The notes: a model not told the origin generated them from the sequence alone. 64,000 nt of DNA from a bacterium (GCA_905221115.1 CAJNBX010000007.1:1-64000); one strand, 5' to 3'. Counted from the stretch's first letter, positions 17,687-27,163 are shown. Translations and numbers: made by a program.

Positions 17687-18496
17687 TTACAATTCAGCAA
17701 GAATCGCTTTCAGCAAGCCTTTGAAATCACCTTTGACACGTTCGGTTACTTCTACAACTTCTTCGTGGTTGAGTTCCTCTTGGAATCCAGCTGCAAAGTT
17801 AGTAATACATGAAATACCGAGAACTTTCAAGCCAGAGTGGGCTGCAACAATAACTTCAGGAACAGTAGACATACCAACCGCATCTGCTCCAAGCGTCTTA
17901 TAAGCACGAATCTCTGCAGGTGTTTCATAAGTCGGACCAGTTACACCGATATAGACACCTTCATCAAGCTTGATACCAAGTTTCTTGGCCACTTCATGGG
18001 CAGTTGCACGGTATTCTGGTGTGTAGGCTTTAGACATATCTGGGAAACGTGGACCAAAGTCATCCAAGTTTTCACCCATCAATGGGTTTTGCCCCGTCAT
18101 ATTGATATGGTCTGAGATAGCCATCAAAGTACCAGGCCCATATCCAATACCACCAGCAGCATTGGTTACAATAACACCTTCACATCCAAGAACTTTCATG
18201 ACACGTACTGGGAAAGTCACGACTTCCAGAGGATTTCCTTCGTAGAAATGGAAACGACCTTGAAGAGCTAAAACCTTGCGACCTGCAAGTTCCCCATATA
18301 CCAATTTACCAGCGTGACCAAATACTGTTGAACGGCCCCAGTTTGGGATATCCGCATAGTCTACTACAACTGGATTTTCGATTTCTTCTGCCAATTCTCC
18401 CAGACCTGATCCAAGGATTAGACCGAACTCAGGTGCTTGGATTCCCTTGTCTTTCAGGAAGGCAGCTGTTTCCTTGATCTTATTTAAAAACGTCAT
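17687..18496 (-). CDS. punA: Purine-nucleoside phosphorylase (trimeric type)
   Basis: Phosphorolyses inosine/guanosine and deoxy forms. At 269 residues it is the PNP/MTAP low-molecular-weight type; GLILGSGLGELAEE (about 25-38), the phosphate-binding STVFGHAGKLVYGEL and VTNAAGGI are visible. It is the last gene of the rpiA-deoB-DUF1697-punA set and lies 13 bases past the DUF1697 stop. Its 3' end is duplicated at 14189-14430. Ribose-1-phosphate produced here is the substrate of DeoB encoded two genes upstream. Confidence 0.96.
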   Translation of the reverse strand: MTFLNKIKETAAFLKDKGIQAPEFGLILGSGLGELAEEIENPVVVDYADIPNWGRSTVFGHAGKLVYGELAGRKVLALQGRFHFYEGNPLEVVTFPVRVMKVLGCEGVIVTNAAGGIGYGPGTLMAISDHINMTGQNPLMGENLDDFGPRFPDMSKAYTPEYRATAHEVAKKLGIKLDEGVYIGVTGPTYETPAEIRAYKTLGADAVGMSTVPEVIVAAHSGLKVLGISCITNFAAGFQEELNHEEVVEVTERVKGDFKGLLKAILAEL

Positions 18497-18509
18497 TGTG
18501 TCTCCTTTA

Positions 18510-19052
18510 TTATTTTTTTAGCATTTGACCGATTTTGTCAAAAGTTTTAGCATTGCGAATGGTGATTTGGCGGTAGAAAGGCAGCTTGAGTAAGTATTTG
18601 TGATAGGCAGTTGCATAGTAGGATTCTTCAGAGAATTTCCCCCAGAAAATACCAAGTTTTCCGAAATGAACGACTTCATCTACCAGTTCCAAACTGTCCA
18701 CTTTCTCGATCACTTGATCCACATCCAAGCTCTCCGTGTAGAAGAGCACATCTTTTCGAGCCAGGTCTTTAGTCCACCAATCTGGCAGATTCTCCAGTTC
18801 TGCTTCATAGTCTTCCTGACTCAGCAAGGAAAAGTTCTGAATAAACGGATAATGGACTGCAAAGAAAGCCTCTAACTTTTCAACCAATCGGGCTTTGGGG
18901 TCTGTCGAAGTAAAGAAAATATTGCCACTGTTGATGTAGGTCTCAACCTTTTCCAGTCCCAACTCTGTCAGTTCTTGACGAAGTTGCGCCATGACAACCT
19001 TATTTTTCCCACCGACATTAATGCCCCGAACAAGTAAAGCATATCGCGTCAT
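18510..19052 (-). CDS. DUF1697 domain protein
   Basis: A 180-residue cytoplasmic protein of the DUF1697 family: N-terminal MTRYALLVRGINVGGKNKV and TYINSGNIFFTS are the diagnostic motifs. Function unknown. It begins two bases after deoB and precedes punA, so it is cotranscribed with nucleoside catabolism genes, though family members occur in many contexts. Confidence 0.9.
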   Translation of the reverse strand: MTRYALLVRGINVGGKNKVVMAQLRQELTELGLEKVETYINSGNIFFTSTDPKARLVEKLEAFFAVHYPFIQNFSLLSQEDYEAELENLPDWWTKDLARKDVLFYTESLDVDQVIEKVDSLELVDEVVHFGKLGIFWGKFSEESYYATAYHKYLLKLPFYRQITIRNAKTFDKIGQMLKK

Positions 19053-19053
19053 C

Positions 19054-20265
19054 TTATACCAATTTATCTAAGAAACTTTCCCCAATCATGGCAGTTTCCA
19101 CACCAAAGTTATCCGCAACTGTCGCTGAGATATCTGCAAAATGTCCAACTGGAATGACACCATTTCCTTTAAAGGAAGGACTGTAAGCCAAAAGTGGAAT
19201 ATATTCGCGAGTGTGATCTGTTCCTGCATAGGTTGGGTCATTCCCATGGTCCGCTGTAATCAAGAGAAGATCATTCTCTCTCATGGCTGCGATAATTTCA
19301 GGCAAGCGTTCATCAAACTCATGCAAGCAATCACGGTAACCATGAGCATTGCGGCGGTGGCCGTAAAGGGCATCAAAGTCAACTAAGTTTGTGAAGGAGA
19401 ATCCTTTTTTAAACTCAGCAAGTCCCATGGTCTTCAATAGTGTATCAATTCCGTGGCTGTTTGACTTGTTGTGTCCCATGTCATGATTGATTCCTGCGCC
19501 GTTAAAGATATCGTTGATTTTACCAACAGCATAAGTATCGATACCAGCCTCATTCAATTTATCCAAAACAGTTGGGGCAAATGGAGAAACGGCCAAGTCA
19601 CGACGGTTAGCTGTACGAGTGAAGTTACCTGGCTCACCCACATAAGGACGGGCAATGATACGACCTAGAAGAGCAGGACGCTCAAGGGTAATCGAACGAG
19701 CATATTCACAAATACGATACAATTCATCTAAAGGAATGATGTCTTCGTGGGCAGCAATTTGCAAAACAGGGTCAGCTGAAGTATAGATAATCAACTCGCC
19801 AGTTTCCATTTGACGTGGTCCAAAGTCATCTATAACAGCTGTTCCTGAGTACGGTTTGTTAGCTTCACGAATGACCTTGCGTCCTGAAAATTCTTCAATT
19901 TTCGTCAAAATTTCTTCTGGGAATCCGTTCCAGAAAGTATCGAAAGGCTCTGTAATGTTAAGTCCCATGATTTCCCAGTGTCCAGTCATAGTATCCTTAC
20001 CAAGAGATACTTCTTCCAATTTTGTTGCATATCCTGTTGGATTACTTTCAGCTGGTACAGTCTTCAGCGGTGTTTCGCGAGGAATATTTCCTAGGCCGAT
20101 TTTAGCCATGTTTGGGACATTCAAACCAACTGCTTTTGAAATGTGTCCTAATGTGTCAGAAGCTCCATCTGGAACTCCTGCATTGACAAAGTTATTAGCA
20201 TCTGGTGCAGCACCGATTCCTACAGAATCTAATACCACCAAGTGAATACGATTAAATTTTGACAT
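19054..20265 (-). CDS. deoB: Phosphopentomutase
   Basis: Interconverts (deoxy)ribose-1-phosphate and -5-phosphate, linking nucleoside phosphorylases to DeoC and the pentose phosphate pathway. The 403-residue alkaline-phosphatase-superfamily metalloenzyme has the metal-binding N-terminus [14 protein letters not shown] (about 10-23), [10 protein letters not shown] around the active-site threonine, and the C-terminal ligand set [19 protein letters not shown]. Standard length. It is second in the rpiA operon. Confidence 0.97.
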   Translation of the reverse strand: MSKFNRIHLVVLDSVGIGAAPDANNFVNAGVPDGASDTLGHISKAVGLNVPNMAKIGLGNIPRETPLKTVPAESNPTGYATKLEEVSLGKDTMTGHWEIMGLNITEPFDTFWNGFPEEILTKIEEFSGRKVIREANKPYSGTAVIDDFGPRQMETGELIIYTSADPVLQIAAHEDIIPLDELYRICEYARSITLERPALLGRIIARPYVGEPGNFTRTANRRDLAVSPFAPTVLDKLNEAGIDTYAVGKINDIFNGAGINHDMGHNKSNSHGIDTLLKTMGLAEFKKGFSFTNLVDFDALYGHRRNAHGYRDCLHEFDERLPEIIAAMRENDLLLITADHGNDPTYAGTDHTREYIPLLAYSPSFKGNGVIPVGHFADISATVADNFGVETAMIGESFLDKLV

Positions 20266-20288
20266 AGTGTATCTCCTTATTATTTTAG

Positions 20289-20972
20289 TTATCTTGCTTT
20301 TGTTGAAGTTAAAATCTGAACCCCGTCTCGTCCAGCAACGATGACCCTATCCACCATTTGGTTGAATAATCCGTGCTCTACAACACCAACGATATGGTCC
20401 AATTCTTGTCCGAAAGCAATTGGATCTTCAATGACATCCAAGGCAAGGTCAATGATAAAATTCTGCATATCGGTCACAAAACGTTGGCCGTCTTTTTCAC
20501 GGAAACTTGGTTTGTAGCCAGCTCGCTCAAAACGACGAAAGACCTGTTCTGCGCCATACTGAACCACTTCTACAGGCAATTTAAAAGCACCCAGTTTCTC
20601 GACTAGCTTGCTTTCATCCACTACCCAAATGTAGTCTTTTGAGGGCGTTGCAACAACCTTCTCCATCAGAAGGGCACCACCGCCTCCTTTGATTCCATTA
20701 AACTGCCTATCCACTTCATCCGCCCCGTCGACTGTCACATCGACAAAGTCTACTTGGTCAATAGACTTGAGCGGGATATTAAGCCCTTCAGCCTGTTTAC
20801 TAGTCACACTAGAAGTCGTTACAGCTGTAATCTGTAACCCTTCTTCCTTGATCCGACGACCGATTTCTTCTACGAAATAATAGGCAGTAGACCCCGTTCC
20901 AAGTCCGACTACCATGCCATCCTTGACAAACTCAGCAGCCTTGATACCTGCCATTTTTTTCAGATTTTCCAC
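20289..20972 (-). CDS. rpiA: Ribose-5-phosphate isomerase A
   Basis: Interconverts ribose-5-phosphate and ribulose-5-phosphate. The 227 residues carry [21 protein letters not shown] and [11 protein letters not shown], the RpiA signatures with the active-site Asp and Lys. The start is a GTG at 20972, chosen because GGAGG lies seven bases upstream and the next ATG is in codon 7 without a ribosome site. First gene of an operon that converts nucleoside-derived pentose into central metabolism. Confidence 0.96.
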   Translation of the reverse strand: MENLKKMAGIKAAEFVKDGMVVGLGTGSTAYYFVEEIGRRIKEEGLQITAVTTSSVTSKQAEGLNIPLKSIDQVDFVDVTVDGADEVDRQFNGIKGGGGALLMEKVVATPSKDYIWVVDESKLVEKLGAFKLPVEVVQYGAEQVFRRFERAGYKPSFREKDGQRFVTDMQNFIIDLALDVIEDPIAFGQELDHIVGVVEHGLFNQMVDRVIVAGRDGVQILTSTKAR

Positions 20973-21001
20973 TCAAACACCTCCATTAAAGAGCTACCTC
21001 T

Positions 21002-21010
21002 ATTATACCA
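21002..21010 (-). promoter_or_regulatory. Promoter of the rpiA operon
   Basis: Minus strand TG-G-TATAAT, a perfect extended -10 (hexamer 21002-21007), about 30 bases before the GTG start, with GGAGG in between. No convincing -35. Confidence 0.75.
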
Positions 21011-21132
21011 TGTAAAGGCTTAATATTCATCTGAAAATTGAAACCGATAACCATTCTCTAAGAAATCTTACTAGAGTTGATTTTTTATCATAAAGATGGT
21101 TAAATAATTAAGTACAGAAAAGGAGAAATAAG

Positions 21133-21318
21133 ATGAACCCATTAGATTTGTTTAATCAAGTAAAAGAGTTAATCGAAACAAAAGATTTCGAAGTTGCTAA
21201 AACATTCGTTGCAGAAAATCAAGAACAACTTGGAGAATACTTCTCTCAAGCTCAGCAGTTGATTTCCGGTTCAGAAGGTCTAGATGGCTTCGTTAGCAAG
21301 ATTAAAGGATTTTTCTAA
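21133..21318 (+). CDS. Small helical protein, unknown function
   Basis: A 61-residue protein not recognised. It is predicted to be almost wholly helical, acidic, with no signal or membrane span: MNPLDLFNQVKELIE, then FVAENQEQLGEYFSQAQQL and a C-terminal FVSKIKGFF. A good ribosome site (AGGAGA) and a strong shared terminator support expression. It stands alone between rpiA and trxB. Confidence 0.75.
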   Translation: MNPLDLFNQVKELIETKDFEVAKTFVAENQEQLGEYFSQAQQLISGSEGLDGFVSKIKGFF

Positions 21319-21380
21319 AAATATAAGAGGCTGGCAAAACTCAATTTCAGTAGAAAATGAAATTAATTTTCTCACAATAA

Positions 21381-21426
21381 AACGCATAGTGTCAAATTTT
21401 TTGTAAATCTGATACTATGCGTTTTT
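21381..21426. terminator. Bidirectional terminator, small ORF / trxB
   Basis: 14-bp arms AACGCATAGTGTCA / TGATACTATGCGTT (one G-T pair) with T run on the + strand and A run before the left arm. Confidence 0.9.
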
Positions 21427-21430
21427 ATAA

Positions 21431-22342
21431 TTAACTATGTTCTGTGATAAATTTATAGGCTTCTTGACCAGCGATAGCTCCATCTCCAACTGCTGTTGTT
21501 ACTTGGCGGAGGTCCTTCAAGCGAACATCTCCAACCGCAAAGATACCGTCAACTGCAGTTTTCATGTGATTATCTGTCACAATCCAACCAGCCTGATCTT
21601 GAATATTCAATTCTTTAACAAAATCGCTAAGAGGATCCAAACCAACATAGATAAAGACACCACCGAAGGCTTGCTCTGTCACTTGACCTGTTTTCACATT
21701 TTCAAATACGACAGATTCTACTCGGTTTTCACCCTTGATTTCCTTGACTACAGAATCCCAAATAAAGCTGACTTTCTCATTCGCAAAGGCGCGATCTTGT
21801 AAAACCTTTTGGGCACGAAGTTGGTCACGACGGTGAACAATGGTAACAGTCTTGGCAAAACGAGTCAAGAAGAGGGCTTCTTCAACAGCTGAATCTCCCC
21901 CACCAACTACCAACAAATCTTGGTCACGGAAGAAAGCACCATCACACACGGCACAGTAAGACACACCACGACTGTTCAGTTCTTCTTCTCCAGGTACTCC
22001 CAAAGGACGGTGTTTAGAACCAGTTGCTACGATAACGGTACGAGTTTCATATATTTGGTCGTCAGTAATCACTTTCTTAAAATCACCATGGTCTTCGACA
22101 TTTTCAACATAGCCATAAATGTGCTCAACACCAAGATTTTCAAGCGGTTCAAACATCTTTTCTGCCAATTCTGGCCCACTAATATTAGCATATCCTGGGT
22201 AATTTTCGATATCAGAGGTATTATTCATCTGACCACCTGGCAGACCACCTTCAATCAAGGCTACTTTCAAATTGCTTCGAGCAGCATACAAGGCTGCAGT
22301 CATACCTGCAGGTCCAGCACCGATAATAATAGTATCGTACAT
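21431..22342 (-). CDS. trxB: Thioredoxin reductase
   Basis: NADPH-dependent flavoenzyme reducing thioredoxin. The 303 residues show the FAD-binding GAGPAGMTAALYAARS at the N-terminus, redox-active CAVCDG (about 133-138), NADPH-binding GGGDSAVEEALFL and the C-terminal FAD motif GIFAVGDVR. Cytoplasmic homodimer. It follows the DUF4059 gene by 65 bases and may be cotranscribed with it. Confidence 0.96.
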   Translation of the reverse strand: MYDTIIIGAGPAGMTAALYAARSNLKVALIEGGLPGGQMNNTSDIENYPGYANISGPELAEKMFEPLENLGVEHIYGYVENVEDHGDFKKVITDDQIYETRTVIVATGSKHRPLGVPGEEELNSRGVSYCAVCDGAFFRDQDLLVVGGGDSAVEEALFLTRFAKTVTIVHRRDQLRAQKVLQDRAFANEKVSFIWDSVVKEIKGENRVESVVFENVKTGQVTEQAFGGVFIYVGLDPLSDFVKELNIQDQAGWIVTDNHMKTAVDGIFAVGDVRLKDLRQVTTAVGDGAIAGQEAYKFITEHS

Positions 22343-22407
22343 ATAGATTCCTTCTTTCTTGTTGTAACTATCTTTATTCTAACTCTTTCTTGTCAATCAA
22401 GCAAGGA

Positions 22408-22644
22408 TTATGCTTTGAAAACAAGAATTAAACTCATAACCGCAAAGGATAATACTGGAACAACCAAGACTCCAATCATAATCATATCATAGAGATGGGC
22501 TTGGCGAGCCTTGGCTGTCTTATCAACTCCCGACATGGCTCTTAGTCCAATCCAAATCCCTAAAAAAATCAGGACGAGGATGGTGGTCAAGATCAAACTC
22601 TCGAAATATAAAGAAAATAGTTGCAATAGCATGATTTCTCTCAT
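22408..22644 (-). CDS. DUF4059 membrane protein
   Basis: A 78-residue protein with two membrane spans (about 12-34 and 53-76) separated by a basic loop KTAKARQAHLYD. It resembles streptococcal DUF4059 proteins, which have no known role. The start is uncertain between the first ATG (22644) and ATG codon 5; neither has a strong ribosome site. It is placed between the amino-acid ABC transporter and trxB, an arrangement I recall from other streptococci. Confidence 0.8.
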   Translation of the reverse strand: MREIMLLQLFSLYFESLILTTILVLIFLGIWIGLRAMSGVDKTAKARQAHLYDMIMIGVLVVPVLSFAVMSLILVFKA

Positions 22645-22709
22645 TTCTATCTTTTTTAAAGAGTAAACTCAGCTAGTCCAGCTAACTGAGTTTTTCTTTA
22701 TCTATTATA

Positions 22710-23453
22710 TCAAATATAGGTCCGTTTGTAACTAGCGAAGAATTCTTTTGTCCGCTCTTCTTTCGGATGGTGGATAATCTCATCCGGTGTTCCAGACTCA
22801 ATGATTTTCCCCTTATCTAGGAAAAGAATCTTATCAGCCACTTGGGCTACAAAGGACATGTCATGACTGACCAAAATCATGGTCTGACCTGACTTAGCAG
22901 CATCTGCAATAGACTTTTCTACTTCGCCGACCAATTCTGGATCAAGGGCTGAAGTTGGTTCATCTAAGAGCAAAACATCTGGTTTCATAGCAAGAGCACG
23001 CGCCAAGGCAACCCGTTGCTTCTGTCCACCTGATAAATGACGAGGGTAATGTTTTTCACGGTCAGAAAGCCCAACCTTAGCCAACTCTTCCTTGGCAATC
23101 TTAGTCGCTTCTTGGTCAGACAATTTCTTAACAACAACCAAGCCTTCTTTCACATTATCAAGTGCTGTGCGGCGTTCAAACAAATTAAACTGTTGGAAAA
23201 CCATAGACAGCTTACGACGAAGAGCAAGGATTTCTTCTTGAGTGATTTTAGAAAAATCAACTGAGAAATCATCAATCTGAATAGAGCCACTGTCAGGTGT
23301 TTCAAGATAATTGAGGCTGCGAAGAAAGGTTGATTTTCCAGCTCCTGAAGAACCAATCAAGGCTACAACTTCCCCTTTTTGAATATCCAAGTCCAGATGA
23401 TCCAAGACAGTCTGACCTGAAAAGGATTTGCTTAAATTCGAAATCTTAATCAT
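22710..23453 (-). CDS. Polar amino-acid ABC transporter ATPase
   Basis: A 247-residue ATPase of the GlnQ/TcyC class: Walker A GSSGAGKST (33-41), signature LSGGQKQRVALARALA, Walker B DVLLLDEPTSALDP and the switch histidine in LVSHDM. It overlaps the permease gene by one base. No substrate-binding protein gene is next to it. The closest-looking systems are cystine or glutamine importers; substrate is inferred only. Confidence 0.93.
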   Translation of the reverse strand: MIKISNLSKSFSGQTVLDHLDLDIQKGEVVALIGSSGAGKSTFLRSLNYLETPDSGSIQIDDFSVDFSKITQEEILALRRKLSMVFQQFNLFERRTALDNVKEGLVVVKKLSDQEATKIAKEELAKVGLSDREKHYPRHLSGGQKQRVALARALAMKPDVLLLDEPTSALDPELVGEVEKSIADAAKSGQTMILVSHDMSFVAQVADKILFLDKGKIIESGTPDEIIHHPKEERTKEFFASYKRTYI

Positions 23454-24253
23454 TAACGAAGGTCTCCTTTCACATCTGTTTGCACTGTATCGGGTGCAGA
23501 AATAGCCATTTTTCTCTCGATGAAACGACCGAGGCTTTCAATTCCGATATTGACTACCCAATAAACAAGGGCAACGGAGATGAATCGCTCAAAGTAACGA
23601 TAATCAGCTCCACCTAGAATCTGAGCTTGGGCAAAGACTTCCACAACACCCGCACTGAAAGCTAGAGAAGTCCCTTTGGTCAAGCCGATTAGGGAATTGA
23701 TTAAAGTTGGAGTCGCCACAACTGCTGCATTTGGAATAATCACGCGACGATAAACTTGTGCTCGGGTCATGCCCAGACTGCGTGCCGCCTCAATCTCACC
23801 AGGATTGACTGAGAGAATGGCTGCACGAATGGTTTCACTGGCATAGGCTGCCTCATTGAAAGCAAAGGCAACAATCGCAAAAGCAGCGGCTGGAATCGCA
23901 TTGATATTGAGACCAGTACCCCATTGCTGATTGAGAGCTTTCAAAGCCAAAGGGATTCCGTAGTAGGTCAACATGAGTTGCACCAAAATCGGTGTCCCTT
24001 TTAAGAAACTAACAAAGAAGGCCTGCAAGGGATATAAAATTTTGACACGATTGATTTTCACAATAGCAAAAAGAAGGGCCAAAACCAAGCCAAAAAGAGC
24101 ACCACCAATTGTCAACATAATCGTTGTTGGAAGTTGTTGGACAATTCTCGGAATTCCATCAAAGACCGAACGTAGGCTAAACAGCTTGCCATCCGGAATC
24201 AATTGCATCAAGTTTTGGTACCAATCTGATGCTAAAATCGTTGTAACATTCAT
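23453..24253 (-). CDS. Polar amino-acid ABC transporter permease
   Basis: A 266-residue HisM/GlnP-type permease with about five spans and the EAA loop NPGEIEAARSLGMTRAQVYRRVIIP, which docks onto the ATPase encoded one base downstream. The N-terminus carries SLRSVFDGIPRIVQQLPTTI, typical of cystine-type permeases. The binding protein must be encoded elsewhere. Transcription probably starts in the interval 24254-24410. Confidence 0.92.
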   Translation of the reverse strand: MNVTTILASDWYQNLMQLIPDGKLFSLRSVFDGIPRIVQQLPTTIMLTIGGALFGLVLALLFAIVKINRVKILYPLQAFFVSFLKGTPILVQLMLTYYGIPLALKALNQQWGTGLNINAIPAAAFAIVAFAFNEAAYASETIRAAILSVNPGEIEAARSLGMTRAQVYRRVIIPNAAVVATPTLINSLIGLTKGTSLAFSAGVVEVFAQAQILGGADYRYFERFISVALVYWVVNIGIESLGRFIERKMAISAPDTVQTDVKGDLR

Positions 24254-24410
24254 AAAAACATCCTCTCCTGATAATGATTCATTCTACCATACTTCTGCCG
24301 TCAATGAAATTATTTGCTACGGTCAGATACAGACTTTATCTACCTACTAGTTTATCATACTTTGAAACAGGGAGGTTATATATTTTATCTATCAAAGAGA
24401 TAGATAAAAA

Positions 24411-24767
24411 CTATTTCAATCCCAATTCTTCATAAGGTTTTCGATAACCGATTTGCTTAACAGTTCCATTTTCTACTAAAATGGGTCGTTTTAACAACAT
24501 TCCGTCGCTTGCTAGCAACTCAGCTGCTTCTTGGTTTGACAGGCTTCCTACCTTATCTTTCAGCCCCAATTCACGGTATTTGATTCCACTGGTGTTAAAA
24601 AATTGCTTCAACTCGAAACCTGAGGTTTCTAGCCAGTTTAAAATGACTTCTTGGCTAGGTGTTTCTTCGACGATATGAACGGCTTTATAGTCCACACCGA
24701 GTTGGTTTAATTCTTGTTTTGCTTTTTTACAAGTTGAACATTTTGGATATTCGATAAATTCTAACAT
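24411..24767 (-). CDS. ArsC/Spx-like thioredoxin-fold protein (YusI-like)
   Basis: About 118 residues of the ArsC/Spx family with a CxxC pair in YPKCSTCKKAKQELNQ. Later segments FFNTSGIKYRELGLKDK and LLKRPILVENG match the arsenate-reductase-related fold. It lacks the features that would make it Spx itself; probably a thiol-based reductase or regulator of unknown target. The ATG at 24767 is preferred over a GTG three codons upstream. Followed within a few bases of the ogt stop, so in one unit with ogt and the acetyltransferase. Confidence 0.82.
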   Translation of the reverse strand: MLEFIEYPKCSTCKKAKQELNQLGVDYKAVHIVEETPSQEVILNWLETSGFELKQFFNTSGIKYRELGLKDKVGSLSNQEAAELLASDGMLLKRPILVENGTVKQIGYRKPYEELGLK

Positions 24768-24779
24768 GTCTTTCACTTT

Positions 24780-25289
24780 CTATTTTATATCTTTAAAATC
24801 TGCGCCTTCATGCTCCAAGAGCCAAGCTTTCTTTTCCACTCCTGCAGCATAACCTGTCAGACGCTTGCCAGCTCCCAGCACCCTATGACAAGGTACTAGG
24901 ATAGACCACGGATTGCGTCCTACCGCTCCGCCAATTGCTTGAGCAGAAGCCACTTGCAGGTCTTGGGCTATTTGTCCATAGGTTACTGTCTGACCATAAG
25001 GAATGCTCTGTAAGTAGACCCAGACCCGCTTTTCAAAATCCGTTCCAATTGGAGCCAAGGGCAAGTTGGATAAATCTTGAGACTTGCCTTTAAAATAAGC
25101 ATCTAAGCAAGCAATAACTGGGTCTAAAATGGGATGACTAACAACTGCTTCTATCGTCTCATCTCCTAGCCCCCTCTCAAAATGCTTCTGCTCCTGAACC
25201 CAAATTCCATACAAATAATGGTCATCAGCTACAAGAGTAAGGGAGCCAATTGGCGAAGAATAGAGCATTTTTGCGTACTTCTTTTGCAT
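24780..25289 (-). CDS. ogt: Methylated-DNA--protein-cysteine methyltransferase
   Basis: Suicide DNA-repair protein removing O6-alkyl groups from guanine. The 169 residues contain the active-site motif PCHRVLG and the helix segment SIPYGQTVTYGQIA. The conserved Asn/Arg hinge is GRNPWSILVPCHRV. It starts one base inside the stop of the preceding acetyltransferase gene (1-nt overlap), indicating coupling. Confidence 0.95.
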   Translation of the reverse strand: MQKKYAKMLYSSPIGSLTLVADDHYLYGIWVQEQKHFERGLGDETIEAVVSHPILDPVIACLDAYFKGKSQDLSNLPLAPIGTDFEKRVWVYLQSIPYGQTVTYGQIAQDLQVASAQAIGGAVGRNPWSILVPCHRVLGAGKRLTGYAAGVEKKAWLLEHEGADFKDIK

Positions 25290-25783
25290 TATTTCTTCAA
25301 TTTTTGATAGGCCAAGCGTTCGCCATCAACAGGCACTTTACCAATCTGTTTAAAACCTAGTTTTTCAAAGATATGCTGCATAACCTTGTTTTCAGCATGC
25401 GTATCTGAGCGAAAATCTAGGTAGTCAAAACCTTCAATCAAGCCCTCTAGGAAAGTCTGAGCAACCCCCTGTCCCTGGACATCTGCTGCCACAGCAATAC
25501 GGTGAAAGACTAGGTACTCTGACTCTCCAGCTTGCCATTTTCCTTCATAAATGGCTTCATAGGGTGCCTCTGGACTCTTGGTCACAGCTGCATAAGCTAG
25601 TAGTTTTCCCTCTTCCAAGGCTACGTAGGCTTGACCTGAGATAATATCTTCAATAATAATATCAGCATTTGGATAACCATTTTGCCACTGGTCACTACCA
25701 ACATCCGCTAAACATTTTTTAGCATCCTCCATCACTTGCATGATGGCATCTACTTCATTTGGAAAAGCTAAACGAATCTCCAT
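25289..25783 (-). CDS. GNAT-family N-acetyltransferase
   Basis: A 164-residue GNAT protein: MEIRLAFPNEVDAIMQVM at the start and the acetyl-CoA-binding motif A, HRIAVAADVQGQGVAQTFLE, then FLEKLGF-like C-terminus IFEKLGFKQIGKV. Substrate unknown. First gene of the acetyltransferase-ogt-yusI unit. Confidence 0.9.
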   Translation of the reverse strand: MEIRLAFPNEVDAIMQVMEDAKKCLADVGSDQWQNGYPNADIIIEDIISGQAYVALEEGKLLAYAAVTKSPEAPYEAIYEGKWQAGESEYLVFHRIAVAADVQGQGVAQTFLEGLIEGFDYLDFRSDTHAENKVMQHIFEKLGFKQIGKVPVDGERLAYQKLKK

Positions 25784-25854
25784 CTTTTCTCCTCATTTCT
25801 GACTAGTTTCTCCCATCATAGCATAATTTAAGCCTTTTCACAAGCAGTTAAAAC

Positions 25855-25883
25855 TTGACTTTCTGTTTTTGTTATTTTACAAT
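25855..25883 (+). promoter_or_regulatory. Promoter of the DUF1836 / hemolysin III unit
   Basis: TTGACT (25855-25860), a 17-base spacer and TACAAT (25878-25883), followed by AAAAGGAG before the ATG at 25918. Confidence 0.75.
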
Positions 25884-25917
25884 ATAGTTATTAAAACTAG
25901 ATAAAAAGGAGTTGAAA

Positions 25918-26346
25918 ATGAAAACTACCTTTTCCTACCCAAAATGGGCAGAAATTCCAAACATTGACCTCTATCTGGACCAGGTTTTACTCTATGTCAA
26001 TCAGGTCTGCGCTCCTGTCTCTCCAGATAAAGATAAGGCTCTAACAGCATCCATGGTCAATAACTATGTCAAACATGGTTACCTGACAAAGCCTGACAAG
26101 AAAAAATACCAACGCCAACAGATTGCCCGTCTGATTGCTATCACAACCCTCAAGTCTGTATTTTCGATTCAAGAAATAGCACAGACACTTAATACTCTCC
26201 AAAGTCAAGCCGGTTCAGACCAACTCTACGACGCTTTTGTGGACTACATGAACCAAGGAATTGATCCAGCTAACCCCATTATCCAAACCAGCTGCCAAAC
26301 CGTTAAACTCTATCATCAAACTCTAGACTTAATCCACCATGCTTAA
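25918..26346 (+). CDS. DUF1836 family protein
   Basis: About 142 residues, cytoplasmic. FSYPKWAEIPNIDLYLDQV, MVNNYVKHGYLTKPDKKKY and QRQQIARLIAITTLK correspond to the DUF1836 helix-turn-helix-like family (MerR-like helical proteins), possibly a regulator. The start is the ATG at 25918, six bases after AAGGAG; an upstream TTG overlaps this site. Cotranscribed with the hemolysin-III gene 14 bases on. Confidence 0.85.
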   Translation: MKTTFSYPKWAEIPNIDLYLDQVLLYVNQVCAPVSPDKDKALTASMVNNYVKHGYLTKPDKKKYQRQQIARLIAITTLKSVFSIQEIAQTLNTLQSQAGSDQLYDAFVDYMNQGIDPANPIIQTSCQTVKLYHQTLDLIHHA

Positions 26347-26360
26347 GAGGAGGTAATCCA

Positions 26361-27008
26361 ATGAACACTAGTCTTAAACTCAGCAAACAACTCAGTTTCG
26401 GAGAAGAGATTGCTAATAGCGTGACCCATGCTGTGGGTGCAGTCATCATGCTCATCTTACTCCCTATTTCATCCACCTATAGTTATGAGGCACACGGATT
26501 TTTATCATCTATCGGCGTTTCCATTTTCGTTATTAGTCTCTTTCTCATGTTTCTATCATCCACCATTTATCACTCTATGACCTATGGTTCGACACACAAA
26601 TATGTCTTGCGAATCATTGATCATTCTATGATTTATGTGGCTATCGCAGGCTCATACACGCCCGTCGTCTTGATACTAATGAATAACTGGTTTGGCTATC
26701 TAATTATTGCCATCCAATGGGGAACGACTATCTTTGGTATTCTCTATAAAATCTTTGCTAAAAAAGTCAATGAGAAATTTAGCCTTGCTCTTTACCTGAT
26801 TATGGGCTGGTTGGTTCTAGCTATCATTCCTGCCATTATCAGTCAAACGACACCAATTTTCTGGAGTGTCATGGTAACTGGCGGACTCTGTTATACAGTT
26901 GGGGCTGGATTTTACGCCAAGAAAAAACCTTATTTCCACATGATTTGGCATCTCTTTATCCTAGTTGCGTCCGCACTCCAGTACATTGCCATTGTTTATT
27001 TCATGTAA
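26361..27008 (+). CDS. Hemolysin III / PAQR-family membrane protein
   Basis: A 215-residue protein with seven membrane spans. The family's conserved residues are present: EEIANSVTHAVGA at the N-terminus, SSTIYHSMTYGSTHKYVLRIIDHSMIY... in the middle (split His pairs) and HMIWHLFILVAS at the C-terminus, which together form the PAQR zinc/hydrolase-like site. Bacterial members are called hemolysin III, but a direct cytolytic role is doubtful. AGGAGG precedes the ATG. Confidence 0.92.
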   Translation: MNTSLKLSKQLSFGEEIANSVTHAVGAVIMLILLPISSTYSYEAHGFLSSIGVSIFVISLFLMFLSSTIYHSMTYGSTHKYVLRIIDHSMIYVAIAGSYTPVVLILMNNWFGYLIIAIQWGTTIFGILYKIFAKKVNEKFSLALYLIMGWLVLAIIPAIISQTTPIFWSVMVTGGLCYTVGAGFYAKKKPYFHMIWHLFILVASALQYIAIVYFM

Positions 27009-27044
27009 AAATAGGTTAGGATAAAGAATCCTAACCTATTTTTT
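27007..27044 (+). terminator. Terminator of the hemolysin III unit
   Basis: Perfect hairpin ATAGGTTAGGAT / ATCCTAACCTAT with a five-base loop and a run of six T. Confidence 0.92.
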
Positions 27045-27163
27045 ATTCTCTATGATGTTTTATACCCAATCAAAAAAATACTCTAGTCCATTTTATAGTA
27101 CCTACTAGCGTGCCGTCAATTATGGGTTACTGCTTCCCTGATAGTATATAAATCAGAATAGTC

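Noticed and set aside
21437..22492. Long plus-strand ORFs opposite trxB
   Set aside because: Antisense shadows of trxB and the DUF4059 gene; cysteine- and isoleucine-rich chance translations with no start signals.
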